NCBI RefSeq assembly: GCF_000227725.2 | Contig: NZ_MU255056.1 | Span: 51,005 to 101,240 of the forward strand | Length of the DNA: 50,236 nucleotides | DNA from: Thiorhodospira sibirica ATCC 700588 | GTDB lineage: Bacteria > Pseudomonadota > Gammaproteobacteria > Ectothiorhodospirales > Ectothiorhodospiraceae | Reading direction: 5' to 3' | Shown: positions 27,193 to 37,315 of the stretch, piece by piece | Numbering within the stretch: the stretch's first letter is position 1 | How the letters are laid out: each line of letters begins with the position of its first letter | The notes under the pieces: generated by a model | Told to the model about the DNA's origin: nothing | What the model saw: only the letters and a program-made list of their open reading frames with translations | The model's database searches: none | Made by a program: the position numbers and the translations under genes

Positions 27193-28572
27193 ATGTCGGT
27201 GTTGCCGCGTCTGCATTTAGGGGCTGCGTGGCTGTTGTGTATCGTGCTGCTCAGTGTGCTGGGCTGTGCGCAGGCGCGTCTGCCAGTGATGGTCGATGAA
27301 CAGCCCGTGCCCTCACTGGCGCCGATGCTTGAGCGCACCATTCCCGGTGTGGTGAATCTGGCCACGCGGGGGCGGGTGGTGGAGCAAAGCCCGTTATTTG
27401 ATGACCCCTTTTTCCGGCGTTTCTTTGATGTCCCGCAGTTGCAGCGCGAGCGCCGCACCCAGGGGCTGGGCTCCGGGGTGATTCTTGACGCTGCACGCGG
27501 TTATATCCTGACTAATCATCATGTGATCCATCGCGCTGATGAGATCATCGTGACCTTGCATGACGGGCGACGCTTTGATGCCACGGTGGTGGGCAGTGAT
27601 GCAGATACCGATCTGGCGGTGATTCAGATTCAGGCCAGCGATCTGGTGGCGCTGCGTGCGGCGGATTCCGATCATCTGCGGGTGGGGGATTTTGTGGTGG
27701 CGATTGGCAACCCCTTTGGCCTGGGGCAGACCGTGACCTCGGGGATTGTCAGCGCGCTGGGGCGCAGCGGTCTAGGGGTGGAAACCTATGAGGATTTTAT
27801 CCAGACCGATGCCTCCATCAATCCGGGCAACTCCGGCGGGGCGTTGGTGAATCTGCGCGGGGAGCTGGTCGGTATCAATACCGCCATTCTGGCGCGGGGC
27901 GGCGGCAATATCGGCATTGGTTTTGCCATTCCCATCAATATGGCCCGCGAGGTAATGACGCATCTGGTCGAATATGGCGAGGTGCAGCGCGGTCGTCTGG
28001 GGATTGCGGTGCAGGATCTGACCCACGATCTGGCACAAGCCTTCGGGCTTTCCGGACGTGAGGGCGCGGTGATTACCCGCGTAGAGACGGGCTCACCCGC
28101 CGCCCAGGCCGGTTTGCGCGAGGGTGATGTGATTGTGCGCATCAATGGCCGTGTGGTGCGCCATGCAACCGATGTGCGCAATGTCATTGGGCTGTTGCGC
28201 ATTGATAGCACGGTGCGTCTGGATATTCTGCGCAACGGCCAGCCCCTGAATCTGCACGCCAATGTAGCCCGGCGGGCGGGACAGCAGCTGGATGCCGCTA
28301 GCCTGGATGCCCGCCTGCAAGGCGCTATGTTGGCCGATCTGGATGATGATTCGCCGCTGTATGGTCAGGTATCTGGTGTGGTGATCAAAAGCGTTGCGCG
28401 TAATTCACGGGCGGCGCGAGCGGGCTTGCGCGAGGGCGATGTGATTTTGTCGGTCAACCGGCAGGCGGTGCAAGACCTGGCGCATATACAGCGGCTGCTG
28501 GCCTCACCAACGCGCAATCTGCTATTAAACATACGCCGCGAGCAGCAGGCCTTCTTCCTGCTGTTACAATAG
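27193..28572 (+). CDS. degQ: DegQ/DegP-type periplasmic serine protease (HtrA)
   Basis: 459 residues. A signal peptide (about 1-29, cleavage near CAQA) is followed by a trypsin-like protease domain with triad His110 (TNHHVI), Asp in DADTDLAVI and Ser214 (GNSGGAL), then two PDZ domains (GRLGIAVQDL and a second starting near VSGVVIKSV). It degrades or refolds misfolded envelope proteins. The short activation loop favours DegQ over DegP. AGGAGG lies six bases before the ATG and overlaps the gltX stop, so the two genes are probably co-transcribed. A terminator follows 86 bp after the stop. Confidence 0.93.
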   Translation: MSVLPRLHLGAAWLLCIVLLSVLGCAQARLPVMVDEQPVPSLAPMLERTIPGVVNLATRGRVVEQSPLFDDPFFRRFFDVPQLQRERRTQGLGSGVILDAARGYILTNHHVIHRADEIIVTLHDGRRFDATVVGSDADTDLAVIQIQASDLVALRAADSDHLRVGDFVVAIGNPFGLGQTVTSGIVSALGRSGLGVETYEDFIQTDASINPGNSGGALVNLRGELVGINTAILARGGGNIGIGFAIPINMAREVMTHLVEYGEVQRGRLGIAVQDLTHDLAQAFGLSGREGAVITRVETGSPAAQAGLREGDVIVRINGRVVRHATDVRNVIGLLRIDSTVRLDILRNGQPLNLHANVARRAGQQLDAASLDARLQGAMLADLDDDSPLYGQVSGVVIKSVARNSRAARAGLREGDVILSVNRQAVQDLAHIQRLLASPTRNLLLNIRREQQAFFLLLQ

Positions 28573-28657
28573 CCAGCCCCAACTGCTCCCAGGGAGAGTC
28601 CCGCCACAGGCAGGGAAGGAGCTTATTGCTAAAACTTAACCATCCGCCCCAACGGGG

Positions 28658-28691
28658 CACCTCTCCTTGAAATAAGGAGGGGTGTTTTTTT
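28658..28691 (+). terminator. Rho-independent terminator between degQ and prfB
   Basis: An 11-bp stem (CACCTCTCCTT / AAGGAGGGGTG) with loop GAAAT, followed by seven T. It ends just 16 bp before the prfB start, so prfB either has a promoter within the terminator or depends on read-through from degQ. Confidence 0.85.
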
Positions 28692-28706
28692 ATATAGAGC
28701 GTGTTC

Positions 28707-29802
28707 ATGGAACTTAATCCATTATTTCAACAAATTGATGATCTTGAAGGCCGCCTGGACGCCTTGAGGGGGTATCTTTGACTACGATACCAAGGCCGAG
28801 CGTCTCGAAGAGGTATGCCGCGAGCTAGAACAACCCGATGTCTGGAATGATCCGGAGCGGGCGCAATCTTTGGGACGTGAGCGGGCGCAGCTTGAGGATG
28901 TGGTACTTGGCAGCCAGCGTCTGGTGAGCGGCTTGAGCGAGGCCCGCGAGCTGCTGGAGCTGGCACAGCTGGAACAGGATCATGACACGGTCGCGGCCGT
29001 GCAGACGGATTTGCAGGGCTTTGAGCGCACCGTTGCTGATCTGGAATTTCGCCGGATGTTCTCCGGAAAAATGGACGCCAATAATGCCTTTGTGGATATT
29101 CAGGCAGGCTCTGGCGGAACCGAGGCGCAAGACTGGGCCAGTATGTTGCTGCGTATGTATCTACGCTGGGGCGAGCAGCGCGGCTTTCAGACCGAGATTT
29201 TGGAACTCTCTGACGGCGAAGTGGCCGGGATTAAAAGCGCAACCATCAAATTTGATGGTCAGTATGCCTTTGGCTGGCTGCGCACCGAAACCGGGGTGCA
29301 TCGCCTGGTGCGCAAATCGCCCTTTGATTCGGGTAATCGCCGCCATACCTCCTTTGCGGCAGTGTTTGTCTCCCCGGAGATTGATGATGACATCGAGATT
29401 GACATCAATCCGGCAGATTTGCGCATTGATACCTATCGCGCCAGCGGCGCTGGCGGTCAGCATGTTAATCGCACCGAATCGGCCATTCGCATTACCCACC
29501 TGCCCAGCGGCGTCGTCGTGGCCTGCCAAAGTGACCGCTCGCAGCATAAAAACCGCGATTTTGCGATGAAACAGCTCAAGGCCAAACTCTATGAGCTGGA
29601 GATGCAAAAGCGCAACGCCGCCAAACAGGTCCTGGAAGACAGCAAGTCAGACATCGGCTGGGGCAGCCAGATTCGCTCCTATGTGCTTGATCAGTCGCGT
29701 ATTAAAGATTTGCGCACCGGCGTGGAAGTCGGCAATACCCAGGGCGTGTTGGATGGTGATCTAGACCCCTTCATTGAGGCCAGCCTCAAAAGTGGCCTGT
29801 GA
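28707..29802 (+). CDS. prfB: Peptide chain release factor 2 (RF2), programmed +1 frameshift
   Basis: RF2 recognises UGA and UAA stop codons. The first frame runs 24 codons from ATG 28707 to an in-frame TGA at 28779; the site reads AGGGGGTATCTTTGAC, the conserved prfB shift signal with its internal Shine-Dalgarno-like AGGGGG. A +1 shift continues at 28780 ([12 protein letters not shown]) to 29802, giving about 364 residues. Domain 2 has the stop-codon tripeptide SPF (RKSPFDSG) and domain 3 the peptidyl-tRNA hydrolysis loop GGQ ([13 protein letters not shown]). Low RF2 raises frameshifting, giving autoregulation. lysS follows. Confidence 0.97.
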
Positions 29803-29854
29803 TGTCTGTCTGCCGCATGGCCTTACGCCAACCCCAGCATAACGAGAAAAGCCC

Positions 29855-31360
29855 GTGACCCAGACCGAAACGGCTGCAAGCCCAGATGAAAACAAGCTGA
29901 TTGCCCTGCGACGTGAAAAACTACAGCAGTTGCGCGCCCAGGGACCGGCATTCCCCAATGATTTTCGCCGTGATGCGCTGGCCGCTGAGGTGTTGCGTGA
30001 TTACGCAGAGCAGCCGGCGGAATATTTTGACGAAACCCGTATCGAAGTCTGCATGGCCGGGCGGATGATGGCCAAACGGGTGATGGGCAAGGCCAGCTTT
30101 GCCCAGCTTCTGGATATGTCCGGGCGCATTCAGGTCTTTATTGAGCGTGACACCCTGGCAGAAGGCGTCTATGCCGCCTTTAAAAGCTGGGACATCGGCG
30201 ATATTGTCGGCGTGCAGGGGGTCTTGTTTAAAACCAAGACCGGGGAGCTATCCGTGCGGGTGGCGACGCTGCGCCTGCTGAGCAAATCCTTGCGCCCCTT
30301 GCCGGAAAAATTTCACGGCCTGCATGATCTGGAAACGCGCTACCGTCAGCGCTATGTCGATCTGATCATGAATGAGTCGGTGCGCGAAACCTTCCGCCTG
30401 CGCACGCGTGTCATCCAGTTTCTGCGCGATTACCTCAATGCACAGCACTTTCTGGAAGTGGAAACGCCGATGATGCAGCCGATTCCCGGCGGTGCGGCGG
30501 CCCGGCCTTTTATGACGCATCACAACGCCCTGGACATGCCGCTGTATCTGCGCATTGCCCCGGAGCTGTATCTCAAGCGCCTGGTTGTCGGTGGGCTGGA
30601 GCGGGTTTACGAGATCAATCGTAATTTTCGCAACGAAGGCCTGTCCACCCGGCACAATCCGGAATTCACCATGCTTGAGTTTTATCAGGCCTATGCCGAC
30701 TATGCAGACCTGATGGATCTGACCGAGCAGATGTTGCAGGCATTGAGCCTGGAGGTCTTGGGGCGCACCGCGTTTAGCTATCAGGGGCAAACCATTGATC
30801 TGGGACAACCCTTTGTGCGCATGAGCGTACTGGAGGCGGTTTGCCACTACAATCCGGCTCTCCAGGCCAGCGACCTTGAACACCGCGCCACCGCCGCCGC
30901 TCATGCCAAGGCCCTAGGCATTGAGGTGGCACCCGAATGGGGGGTTGGGCGGATCTGGCTGGAATTATTTGAAACCACGGTGGAAAGCAAATTGCTGGCG
31001 CCTACCTTCATCACCGGCTATCCGACGGAAGTCTCGCCGCTGGCGCGCCGCAGTGATCACAACCCGCTGCTGACCGATCGCTTTGAGTTATTCATCGGTG
31101 GGCGCGAAATCGCCAATGGCTTCTCCGAGCTCAACGACCCCGAGGATCAGGCCGAACGCTTCCAGGCACAGGTCAATGCCCGTCAGGCGGGGGATGCCGA
31201 GGCGATGCATTTTGATGCCGATTATATCCGGGCGCTGGAATATGCCATGCCGCCCACGGCGGGCGAAGGCATCGGCATTGACCGCCTGGTGATGCTGCTG
31301 ACCAACGCCCCCTCAATCCGTGATGTGTTATTGTTTCCCCATCTGCGTCCTGAAACCTAG
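29855..31360 (+). CDS. lysS: Lysyl-tRNA synthetase, class II
   Basis: 501 residues starting with GTG. The N-terminal OB-fold anticodon-binding domain (about 60-160: [21 protein letters not shown]) is followed by the class II core: motif 1 near [21 protein letters not shown], motif 2 [18 protein letters not shown] and motif 3 [13 protein letters not shown]. The prfB-lysS order is widespread in gammaproteobacteria. Tandem GC-rich hairpins follow the stop. Confidence 0.97.
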   Translation: MTQTETAASPDENKLIALRREKLQQLRAQGPAFPNDFRRDALAAEVLRDYAEQPAEYFDETRIEVCMAGRMMAKRVMGKASFAQLLDMSGRIQVFIERDTLAEGVYAAFKSWDIGDIVGVQGVLFKTKTGELSVRVATLRLLSKSLRPLPEKFHGLHDLETRYRQRYVDLIMNESVRETFRLRTRVIQFLRDYLNAQHFLEVETPMMQPIPGGAAARPFMTHHNALDMPLYLRIAPELYLKRLVVGGLERVYEINRNFRNEGLSTRHNPEFTMLEFYQAYADYADLMDLTEQMLQALSLEVLGRTAFSYQGQTIDLGQPFVRMSVLEAVCHYNPALQASDLEHRATAAAHAKALGIEVAPEWGVGRIWLELFETTVESKLLAPTFITGYPTEVSPLARRSDHNPLLTDRFELFIGGREIANGFSELNDPEDQAERFQAQVNARQAGDAEAMHFDADYIRALEYAMPPTAGEGIGIDRLVMLLTNAPSIRDVLLFPHLRPET

Positions 31361-31411
31361 CGTTTAGCGGTTGGGAGCGCCGAGCACCCGCCCGGCAGGC
31401 TTTTCACTGAT

Positions 31412-31512
31412 GCCACGCGGGTGCGTGGCGCGCCATAATGCCGCTCTGGTGAGCGGCGTTTCATGGGAAGCGCCGGGATGTCCCCGGCACCGGGAGTACT
31501 GACCGGCGCACC
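31412..31512 (+). repeat. Three tandem GC-rich hairpins after lysS, likely terminator/leader
   Basis: GCCACGC-GGGT-GCGTGGC (31412-31429), GCCGCTC-TGGT-GAGCGGC (31440-31457, then GTTTCATG) and a third stem GCCGGG...CCCGGC from about 31474 followed by GGGAGTACTGACC. The second has the same layout as the hairpin after the second chemoreceptor gene (35809-35826), with different stem bases and the same NGGT loop. No true T-run follows, so termination is uncertain. Confidence 0.5.
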
Positions 31513-31593
31513 AGCAAGTTTTTTGGCGCTGTTTTTGCTAGGTATCGGTAACGATCACGCAAGCGGCAACCTTTAACCGTCTGGACTGTATTG

Positions 31594-33228
31594 ATGGCTG
31601 GTTTTTTTGCAATCTCCTCATACTCGGTAGGTCGTAAACTCGGCCTCTCCTTTGCCTTGGTCCTGCTATGTATTCTCATCGTAGCGGTGGTCAGTTTTAT
31701 GGCCTTGGGGCGCGTGAGCGCTGTGTATCAGGACATGCAGGAAAGCCTTGAGCAGGCGGTGTTTCAAACAGAAAAAGAAGTGGATCACTTGGCCTGGGCC
31801 AATCAGCTCTCGGCGCTGCTTTTATTGCAGCGGCGCTTTACCGGCGAGCTGAATCCGCAGCACTGTGATTTTGGGCGCTGGTATTATGACTTTCGCGCAA
31901 CGGATGCCTATGCACAGGTCAGCCCAGCCTTTCGCCAAGCCTTTGACGCCATCGAGCAGCCGCACCGGATCTTGCATGAAAGCGCCCAGCAAATTATCGC
32001 GCTCAATACCCAAGGGCAGGCTGCCGAGGCACTCGTGGTGTATCGCGATACCACGTTGCCTCACCTGGAACGCTTGCGCGGCTTGCTGGAACAGCTCAAG
32101 CACGCTGGCAGTGAAGAGCGCCAGCATCTGGCACAAGCGGCGCACCGCATCAGCACGACCGCCCATTGGACCATTGTGATTGCCGTGCTGGCGGCCCTGT
32201 CATTGGCCTTATGGCTGGGGATTGCCTTAACATGGGCAATTACCCGTCCACTGTGCGGCCTGAAACAGCGGGTGGAAAGCATGGCGCAAGGGGATTTGCG
32301 CAATGAGGGCTGGATACGCATTGAATCCAGGGATGAAATTGGCCAAATGGCGAGCGCCTTGCAAACCATGCAGCAGGAAATAGGCGGCTTGGTTGAGCAG
32401 GTGCAAAACGCTGCCGAAATGTTGGCCTCGGCCACTGAAGAGCTGTCTGCCATTGCCTCGATTTCTACCCGGGGTGTGGAACGCCAGCGCGATGAAACCG
32501 AAAATATGGCCACTGCCATGGGCCAGATGACGCATACGGTCAACACCATTGCCCGCAGTGCCCATCAAGCCACAGAAGCGGCTGATATGGCCCATCAGGC
32601 AGCCCAGTCCGGGCAGGGCGTGATTATGGCGAATCTGCGCTCGATGGAAACGATGGAGGCGGACGTTCGTCATACTGCACACGTGGTGCAAAGTGTGCAT
32701 CAACAAAGCCAGGAGATCGGCACGGTGCTGGATGTGATTCGCGGGATTGCCGAGCAGACCAATCTTTTGGCGTTAAACGCCGCCATTGAGGCTGCCCGGG
32801 CCGGTGAGCAGGGGCGCGGATTTGCCGTCGTGGCTGATGAGGTGCGTACCCTGGCCGGGCGAACCCAGGATGCCACCCTTGAGATTCAAAGCATTATTCT
32901 CAAGCTGCAAGAGAGCGTCAATCAAGCGGTGGCGCTGATGCAAAAGGATCAAGGCGAGGTGCAACAGGCGCAGCTCGTGGTGGAGGTGCGCGAGACGCTT
33001 AACCAGGTGCTGGCAACGATTGAGCGGATTCGTGACATGAATCATCAGATTGCCAGTGGCGCCGAGGAGCAGAGTGTGGTGACCGAACAACTCAACCGCA
33101 ATGTCCATATCATTCGTGAAGTGGCCGAAGAAAACACCCGTGGCTCCCATGAAACGGCCTCGGCCAGTGGTGAGCTGACACGCCTTGCGCAGCAGTTGCG
33201 CCAACGCATTCAGCGTTTCAAGGTTTGA
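31594..33228 (+). CDS. Methyl-accepting chemotaxis protein with a periplasmic zinc-binding CZB-type domain
   Basis: 544 residues from ATG 31594 (a TTG just upstream is possible). TM1 is about 17-39 and TM2 about 184-208, enclosing a periplasmic domain with a CZB-like metal site: His65 (DHLAW), Cys91 in CDFGRWYY, and His124/His128 (PHRILHES). CZB domains are usually cytoplasmic zinc sensors, so the periplasmic place is notable. A HAMP domain ([14 protein letters not shown]) and the signalling hairpin with tip [19 protein letters not shown] and [13 protein letters not shown] follow. No C-terminal CheR-binding pentapeptide. It likely senses zinc or an oxidant such as hypochlorous acid; this is inference. 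Its stop codon adjoins an IS200/IS605-type end. Confidence 0.92.
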   Translation: MAGFFAISSYSVGRKLGLSFALVLLCILIVAVVSFMALGRVSAVYQDMQESLEQAVFQTEKEVDHLAWANQLSALLLLQRRFTGELNPQHCDFGRWYYDFRATDAYAQVSPAFRQAFDAIEQPHRILHESAQQIIALNTQGQAAEALVVYRDTTLPHLERLRGLLEQLKHAGSEERQHLAQAAHRISTTAHWTIVIAVLAALSLALWLGIALTWAITRPLCGLKQRVESMAQGDLRNEGWIRIESRDEIGQMASALQTMQQEIGGLVEQVQNAAEMLASATEELSAIASISTRGVERQRDETENMATAMGQMTHTVNTIARSAHQATEAADMAHQAAQSGQGVIMANLRSMETMEADVRHTAHVVQSVHQQSQEIGTVLDVIRGIAEQTNLLALNAAIEAARAGEQGRGFAVVADEVRTLAGRTQDATLEIQSIILKLQESVNQAVALMQKDQGEVQQAQLVVEVRETLNQVLATIERIRDMNHQIASGAEEQSVVTEQLNRNVHIIREVAEENTRGSHETASASGELTRLAQQLRQRIQRFKV

Positions 33229-33397
33229 CATCCTCCCCGCCCTACCTGCCTGCGCCGCGTGCGTCGCGGCAGGCAGGACGGGGATTCCTAACCTCACGAT
33301 CAGGATTTTCTGCTTCGCCGAGACCTGCCAAATGCCTCAAAGAGACACCGGACTTACAGTTTCTCCACAGACTAACCCCGCCAGCCCGGCGGTTAAA
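33229..33397 (-). mobile_element. Truncated right end of an IS200/IS605-type element with the last ~20 tnpB codons
   Basis: On the minus strand the sequence encodes LTAGLAGLVC then GETVSPVSL and a stop, matching the C-terminal end of the tnpB at 1-677 (LTAGLAGLVC then TENVSPVLL). It continues into the shared CCTGATCGTGAGGTTAGGAAT, a longer terminal palindrome, and GGGGAGGATGTC. Similarity stops abruptly at about 33397; the rest of the element is gone. The terminal palindrome here is extended (CCTGCCTGC ... GCAGGCAGG). It abuts the TGA of the preceding chemoreceptor. If transcribed it would resemble an omega-RNA with a guide from the receptor gene's 3' end (speculative). Confidence 0.85.
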
Positions 33398-33741
33398 ATA
33401 AAGATAGCATCCATGTATAAAGAGAGCAAGCTACCAAAGAGGAGGCGTCGGGAACAGGAGCACGCTTTGCGTGCTGCGCTATCCCTCCCCGGCCTTGCGG
33501 CCGGGGTTTCCCGCGCAAACTGATGAACATCAAAGCCTCAAAGAACCAGGGAATTTATCATGCAGACCCATCACCGCAGCCCGCGCTTGCGCCCCAAAGC
33601 CAAGGGTGTTGATCCGCCGGGGCCTGGCATCCCCATCCCGTGCGGGCCAAGGCCCATCATGACCGTTACACTGCCGCTTTGCTTAAGCGGCTCGCTATCC
33701 TTTCCCAAGGCCACTGGCCGGGATTTCTCGCGGAGAGACTG
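33398..33741 (+). repeat. Gene-free stretch with two palindromic leader-type repeats
   Basis: No convincing protein gene; short frames of 30-60 codons have no ribosome sites. Two copies of a dispersed element are present: 33461-33527 (stem AGCACGC-TTT-GCGTGCT, then CTATCCCT, then stem CCCCGGCC/GGCCGGGG, then TTTCCCGCG and AACTGATGA) and 33683-33744 (CCGCTT-TGCTT-AAGCGG, CTATCC, GGCCA-C-TGGCC, TTTCTCGCG and GACTGATGA). The second copy supplies the ribosome site and ATG of the next gene. A third copy is at 42105-42170, and the 3' part recurs at 35834-35855. Confidence 0.6.
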
Positions 33742-35769
33742 ATGAAAATCGGTGTTCGACTGACTGCAGGCTTTGTCATCGTCATCCTCCTGTCTGCCAT
33801 GCTGGGGGTGTTGGCCATTGTGCAGATGGGCGGTATTCGCACGAATGCAAGCCAGGTACAAGATGAGGTCTTGCCAGGGCTGGAATCTGCCCTGAAGATT
33901 CAGGATCATGTCACCAAGGCTGCGCACTACTGGCATGTCTATGGTCTGACCTATCGCCCGGAAGATGCGCAGCGCGGAACCGAGCAGCAGAGAATGGCTG
34001 AGCGAGAGATTCAGACCCTGATTAGCCTGGCCAGCCAGCAGCACGATAAAACCCTGCTGGAATTTGCCCAGCAGGTGGCGGCCTATATGAAAGAACACAG
34101 CGAGGCGGCTCAGGATACGCTCAATACCGTGAACCAGCGCGCCCAACTCATGCAGCGCACCGTGCACACTGGTGAAAAGGTGCTGACCGAGATTCGTGCC
34201 CTGCTGGATCTGCATAATCAGGCCATGTGGACCGAAACCCGCGATGATTTCTTTCCCCCGGCAGGCCAGACCTTGGGCGATGTGCTGCATGCCCGTCTGC
34301 AAAAGCTCAATCATCTTAACGAAGCCCTGGAGCTGATGAACTATGTAGGACGGGCCAATCTGTCCTCACAGATCAACCGTGATCCGCAAATCATGCTCAT
34401 GAGCTTGGTACGCTTTGCTCAGGCGCATCAGAATATCGACACCGTAGAACAAAGCTCACGCGAAGAGCACACGCTCCAGCAGGTCGCCGTCATTCGTGCC
34501 GCCATCAATGAGTATCAAAGCGAGGCGGTGGATCTGGCCGGCACCCTGGTCTTGCTGGATGCGCTCAATGAGCGCCGCGCACAGGCTTATACCAATGCCC
34601 TGTCCTCTGTTGATGATCTGGCCAATCTGGCCGTACAGGAAGGCAACCGGGCGGTGGGCGGTGTGGTGAATATCGTACATCGCTCCAGCTCCTCCATGCT
34701 GTTGGGCCTGATTGTGGTGGGTGTCATTGGCGTGGGAACTGCAATTTTTATTACCCGTTCCCTGCTACAGCCGATCAATGCCCTGGTGCATCGCCTGCGC
34801 GATATTGCTGAAGGTGAAGGTGATTTGACCCAGCGGGTGGATGAAAAACGCCCCGATGAGCTGGGCGAACTCGGGCGCTGGTTTAACTCCCTGATGGCCA
34901 AGATTCACGATGTGGTCTTGCAGCTTTCGCAAGCCACCCGCGATGTCGCCACCGCTGCGACCCAGATTGCCACCACCAACGAACAGATGGCCGCCGGGAT
35001 GCAAAATCAGGCGGATCAGACCATGCAAGTTTCCAGCGCCATTGAGGAAATGAGCGCCTCCATCACCGATGTCTCGCGGCAAAGTGCAGACGCCGCCGAC
35101 ACCGCCAGCGAGGCCGGACGGCGCGCCGGAGATGGTAATCAGATTGTTTCTCACATGGTCAATGAGATGCGCAGTATCGCCGAGCGCGTGGACACTTCCG
35201 CCAAAGACATCAACGCCTTGGGTAAAAACAGTGAACAAATCGGACAGATTATCTCGGTGATTGACAGCATCGCCGAGCAAACCAATCTGCTGGCCCTCAA
35301 TGCCGCCATTGAAGCCGCCCGCGCCGGTGAACATGGACGCGGCTTTGCCGTAGTCGCCGATGAGGTGCGCTCCCTGGCGGAACGCACCGTTGAAGCCACC
35401 AAAGAAGTCGCCACTGCCATTGCCGGCATTCAAAAACAAACCGCCGACGCAGTACGCAATATGACCGAAAATGCCGAGCGTGTGACCACCGGGGTGAAGC
35501 TGGCTGAGCAGGCGGGAGAATCGCTTAATCAGATTGTGCTCGATTCACAAAACGTGGCCTCGTATGTGCTATCCATTGCCACTGCAGCCGAACAACAGGC
35601 CGCCGTTTCTGAACAAATCGCGGCCAACGTCGAGGCGGTCAACGCGGTCACCCGGGAAACCACCTCGCGCGTATCCCAGGCTGCCGATGCCGCCAGCGAG
35701 TTGAGCAACAAGGCTGTGCAACTCAAGCGCCTGGTGAGCCTGTTCAAAATTGATGAATCCAAAGCTTAA
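33742..35769 (+). CDS. Methyl-accepting chemotaxis protein with a large helical periplasmic domain
   Basis: 675 residues. TM1 is about 5-28 and TM2 about 312-335. The ~285-residue periplasmic region is all-helical ([20 protein letters not shown]...), the size of an HBM (helical bimodular) sensor, a class that binds carboxylic acids or similar ligands; the assignment rests on size and helical character. HAMP follows ([22 protein letters not shown]), then the signalling domain with tip [19 protein letters not shown] and [16 protein letters not shown]. No CheR pentapeptide. The ATG at 33742 has GGAG six bases upstream inside a repeated palindromic leader. cysS follows after a hairpin. Confidence 0.93.
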   Translation: MKIGVRLTAGFVIVILLSAMLGVLAIVQMGGIRTNASQVQDEVLPGLESALKIQDHVTKAAHYWHVYGLTYRPEDAQRGTEQQRMAEREIQTLISLASQQHDKTLLEFAQQVAAYMKEHSEAAQDTLNTVNQRAQLMQRTVHTGEKVLTEIRALLDLHNQAMWTETRDDFFPPAGQTLGDVLHARLQKLNHLNEALELMNYVGRANLSSQINRDPQIMLMSLVRFAQAHQNIDTVEQSSREEHTLQQVAVIRAAINEYQSEAVDLAGTLVLLDALNERRAQAYTNALSSVDDLANLAVQEGNRAVGGVVNIVHRSSSSMLLGLIVVGVIGVGTAIFITRSLLQPINALVHRLRDIAEGEGDLTQRVDEKRPDELGELGRWFNSLMAKIHDVVLQLSQATRDVATAATQIATTNEQMAAGMQNQADQTMQVSSAIEEMSASITDVSRQSADAADTASEAGRRAGDGNQIVSHMVNEMRSIAERVDTSAKDINALGKNSEQIGQIISVIDSIAEQTNLLALNAAIEAARAGEHGRGFAVVADEVRSLAERTVEATKEVATAIAGIQKQTADAVRNMTENAERVTTGVKLAEQAGESLNQIVLDSQNVASYVLSIATAAEQQAAVSEQIAANVEAVNAVTRETTSRVSQAADAASELSNKAVQLKRLVSLFKIDESKA

Positions 35770-35808
35770 GCCCGGCAAGCTCTTGAAATGACGCGGCGAG
35801 GTGTTTAT

Positions 35809-35838
35809 GCCGGGCGGGTGCCCGGCGTTTCATGTTTT
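35809..35838 (+). terminator. Hairpin terminator after the second chemoreceptor gene
   Basis: Stem GCCGGGC / GCCCGGC with loop GGGT, followed by GTTTCATGTTTT. Same form as 31440-31465 with compensating stem changes. It ends 27 bp before cysS. Confidence 0.55.
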
Positions 35839-35865
35839 CCGCGCAAACTGACGAAATAAAGCCCT

Positions 35866-37266
35866 ATGCTACATATTTACAATAGCCTGACGCGCAAAAA
35901 AGACCCGTTCATTCCGCTGACCCCCGGTCATGTGCGCATGTACGTCTGCGGCATGACCGTCTATGACTACTGCCATCTCGGTCATGCCCGGGTCTTGGTG
36001 GTGTTTGATGTGGTCTATCGCTATCTGCAGGCACAGGGGTTTAACGTCACCTATGTGCGCAACATCACCGATATTGATGACAAAATCATCCAGCGGGCCG
36101 CACAAAACCACGAACCCATCGAACAACTGACCGAACGCTTCATCGCCGCGATGCACGAAGATGCCCAAGCGCTCAACATCCTGCCGCCGACGCACGAGCC
36201 TCGCGCCACCCAGCATATCCAGCCGATCCTGCACATGATTGAGCAGCTTCTGGCCAAAGGGCACGCCTATCAGGCCAGCAACCAAGATATCTATTACGCC
36301 GTCAACAGCTTTAAAGACTATGGCAAACTTTCAGGCCGCCAGCTTGAAGACCTGCGCGCCGGGGCGCGGGTTGAACCCGATGAAGCCAAGCGCGATCCGC
36401 TGGATTTTGTCTTATGGAAACGGGCTAAGCCCGGCGAACCGAGCTGGGATTCCCCGTGGGGTCTTGGGCGGCCCGGCTGGCATATCGAATGCTCCGCCAT
36501 GTCAGGCAGCTATCTGGGCCAGCATTTTGATATTCACGGCGGCGGACAAGACCTGCAATTCCCGCATCATGAAAATGAAATCGCCCAAAGCGAGGCCAGC
36601 CATGACTGCACCTATGTCAATTACTGGATGCACAACGGCTTTGTGCGCGTCAATGAAGAAAAAATGTCCAAATCCCTGGGCAACTTCTTCACCGTGCGCG
36701 AGATTTTGGCGCGTTATCAGGCCGAGGAAGTGCGCTACTTCATTCTTGGTAGTCATTACAAAAGCCCATTGAACTATGGCGATGAGCAGCTGGAACAGGC
36801 CCGCAACGCCCTGACACGCCTGTATACCGCCTTACGCGGCTTAGACCGCCAGCCCCCTACAACACAAAGCGAGCAGGATCAGACCCAGGCCTACCGGCAA
36901 CGCTTTCACGCCGCCATGGACGACGATTTCAACACCCCCGAGGCCCTCGCGGTATTGTTTGAACTGGCCCACGAGATCAACCGCGTGCGTTCGCAAGACC
37001 CTGCCTACGCGCAGTACCTGGCCGCCACGCTCTACCAACTCGGCGGCATCCTGGGACTGCTGACCCAAGACCCCCAAAGCTACCTGCAAAGCGGCAGCGG
37101 CAGCGATACCATCGACGCTTCCCAGATCGAAACCCTCATTGCCCAACGCCTGCAAGCCCGCGCCGACAAAGACTGGCCGGAAGCCGACCGCATCCGTGAC
37201 CACCTCAAAACCCAAGGCATCATCCTCGAAGACAGCGGCAACACCACCACCTGGCGCCGTCTATAA
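35866..37266 (+). CDS. cysS: Cysteinyl-tRNA synthetase
   Basis: 466 residues, class I synthetase. The HIGH motif is HLGH in [15 protein letters not shown], with a zinc-ligand Cys just before; the other zinc ligands are in WHIECSAM and [13 protein letters not shown]. The KMSKS motif is intact ([12 protein letters not shown]). The C-terminal DALR/anticodon region contains [18 protein letters not shown]. Start is at [12 protein letters not shown], the usual N-terminus. No strong ribosome site precedes it. Confidence 0.97.
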   Translation: MLHIYNSLTRKKDPFIPLTPGHVRMYVCGMTVYDYCHLGHARVLVVFDVVYRYLQAQGFNVTYVRNITDIDDKIIQRAAQNHEPIEQLTERFIAAMHEDAQALNILPPTHEPRATQHIQPILHMIEQLLAKGHAYQASNQDIYYAVNSFKDYGKLSGRQLEDLRAGARVEPDEAKRDPLDFVLWKRAKPGEPSWDSPWGLGRPGWHIECSAMSGSYLGQHFDIHGGGQDLQFPHHENEIAQSEASHDCTYVNYWMHNGFVRVNEEKMSKSLGNFFTVREILARYQAEEVRYFILGSHYKSPLNYGDEQLEQARNALTRLYTALRGLDRQPPTTQSEQDQTQAYRQRFHAAMDDDFNTPEALAVLFELAHEINRVRSQDPAYAQYLAATLYQLGGILGLLTQDPQSYLQSGSGSDTIDASQIETLIAQRLQARADKDWPEADRIRDHLKTQGIILEDSGNTTTWRRL

Positions 37267-37315
37267 ACCCCACTGAAAACGCTGTGGGAGCAGCCAGGTC
37301 CAGCCCAGCATCGTA

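Noticed and set aside
31377-31593. A c-di-GMP (GEMM) riboswitch before the chemoreceptor gene
   Set aside because: The hairpin-rich leader lacks the conserved GGCAAACC, CGCAAAGCC and GGTAGGTAGCGGGG blocks.
33515-33545. CTGATGA in the palindromic leader elements as a hammerhead ribozyme core
   Set aside because: No copy has the matching CGAAA segment after a stem II; in two copies the ATG within CTGATGA is simply a start codon.
33560-33742. 60-codon Pro-rich frame before the second chemoreceptor
   Set aside because: No ribosome site; low-complexity translation of GC-rich repeat DNA.
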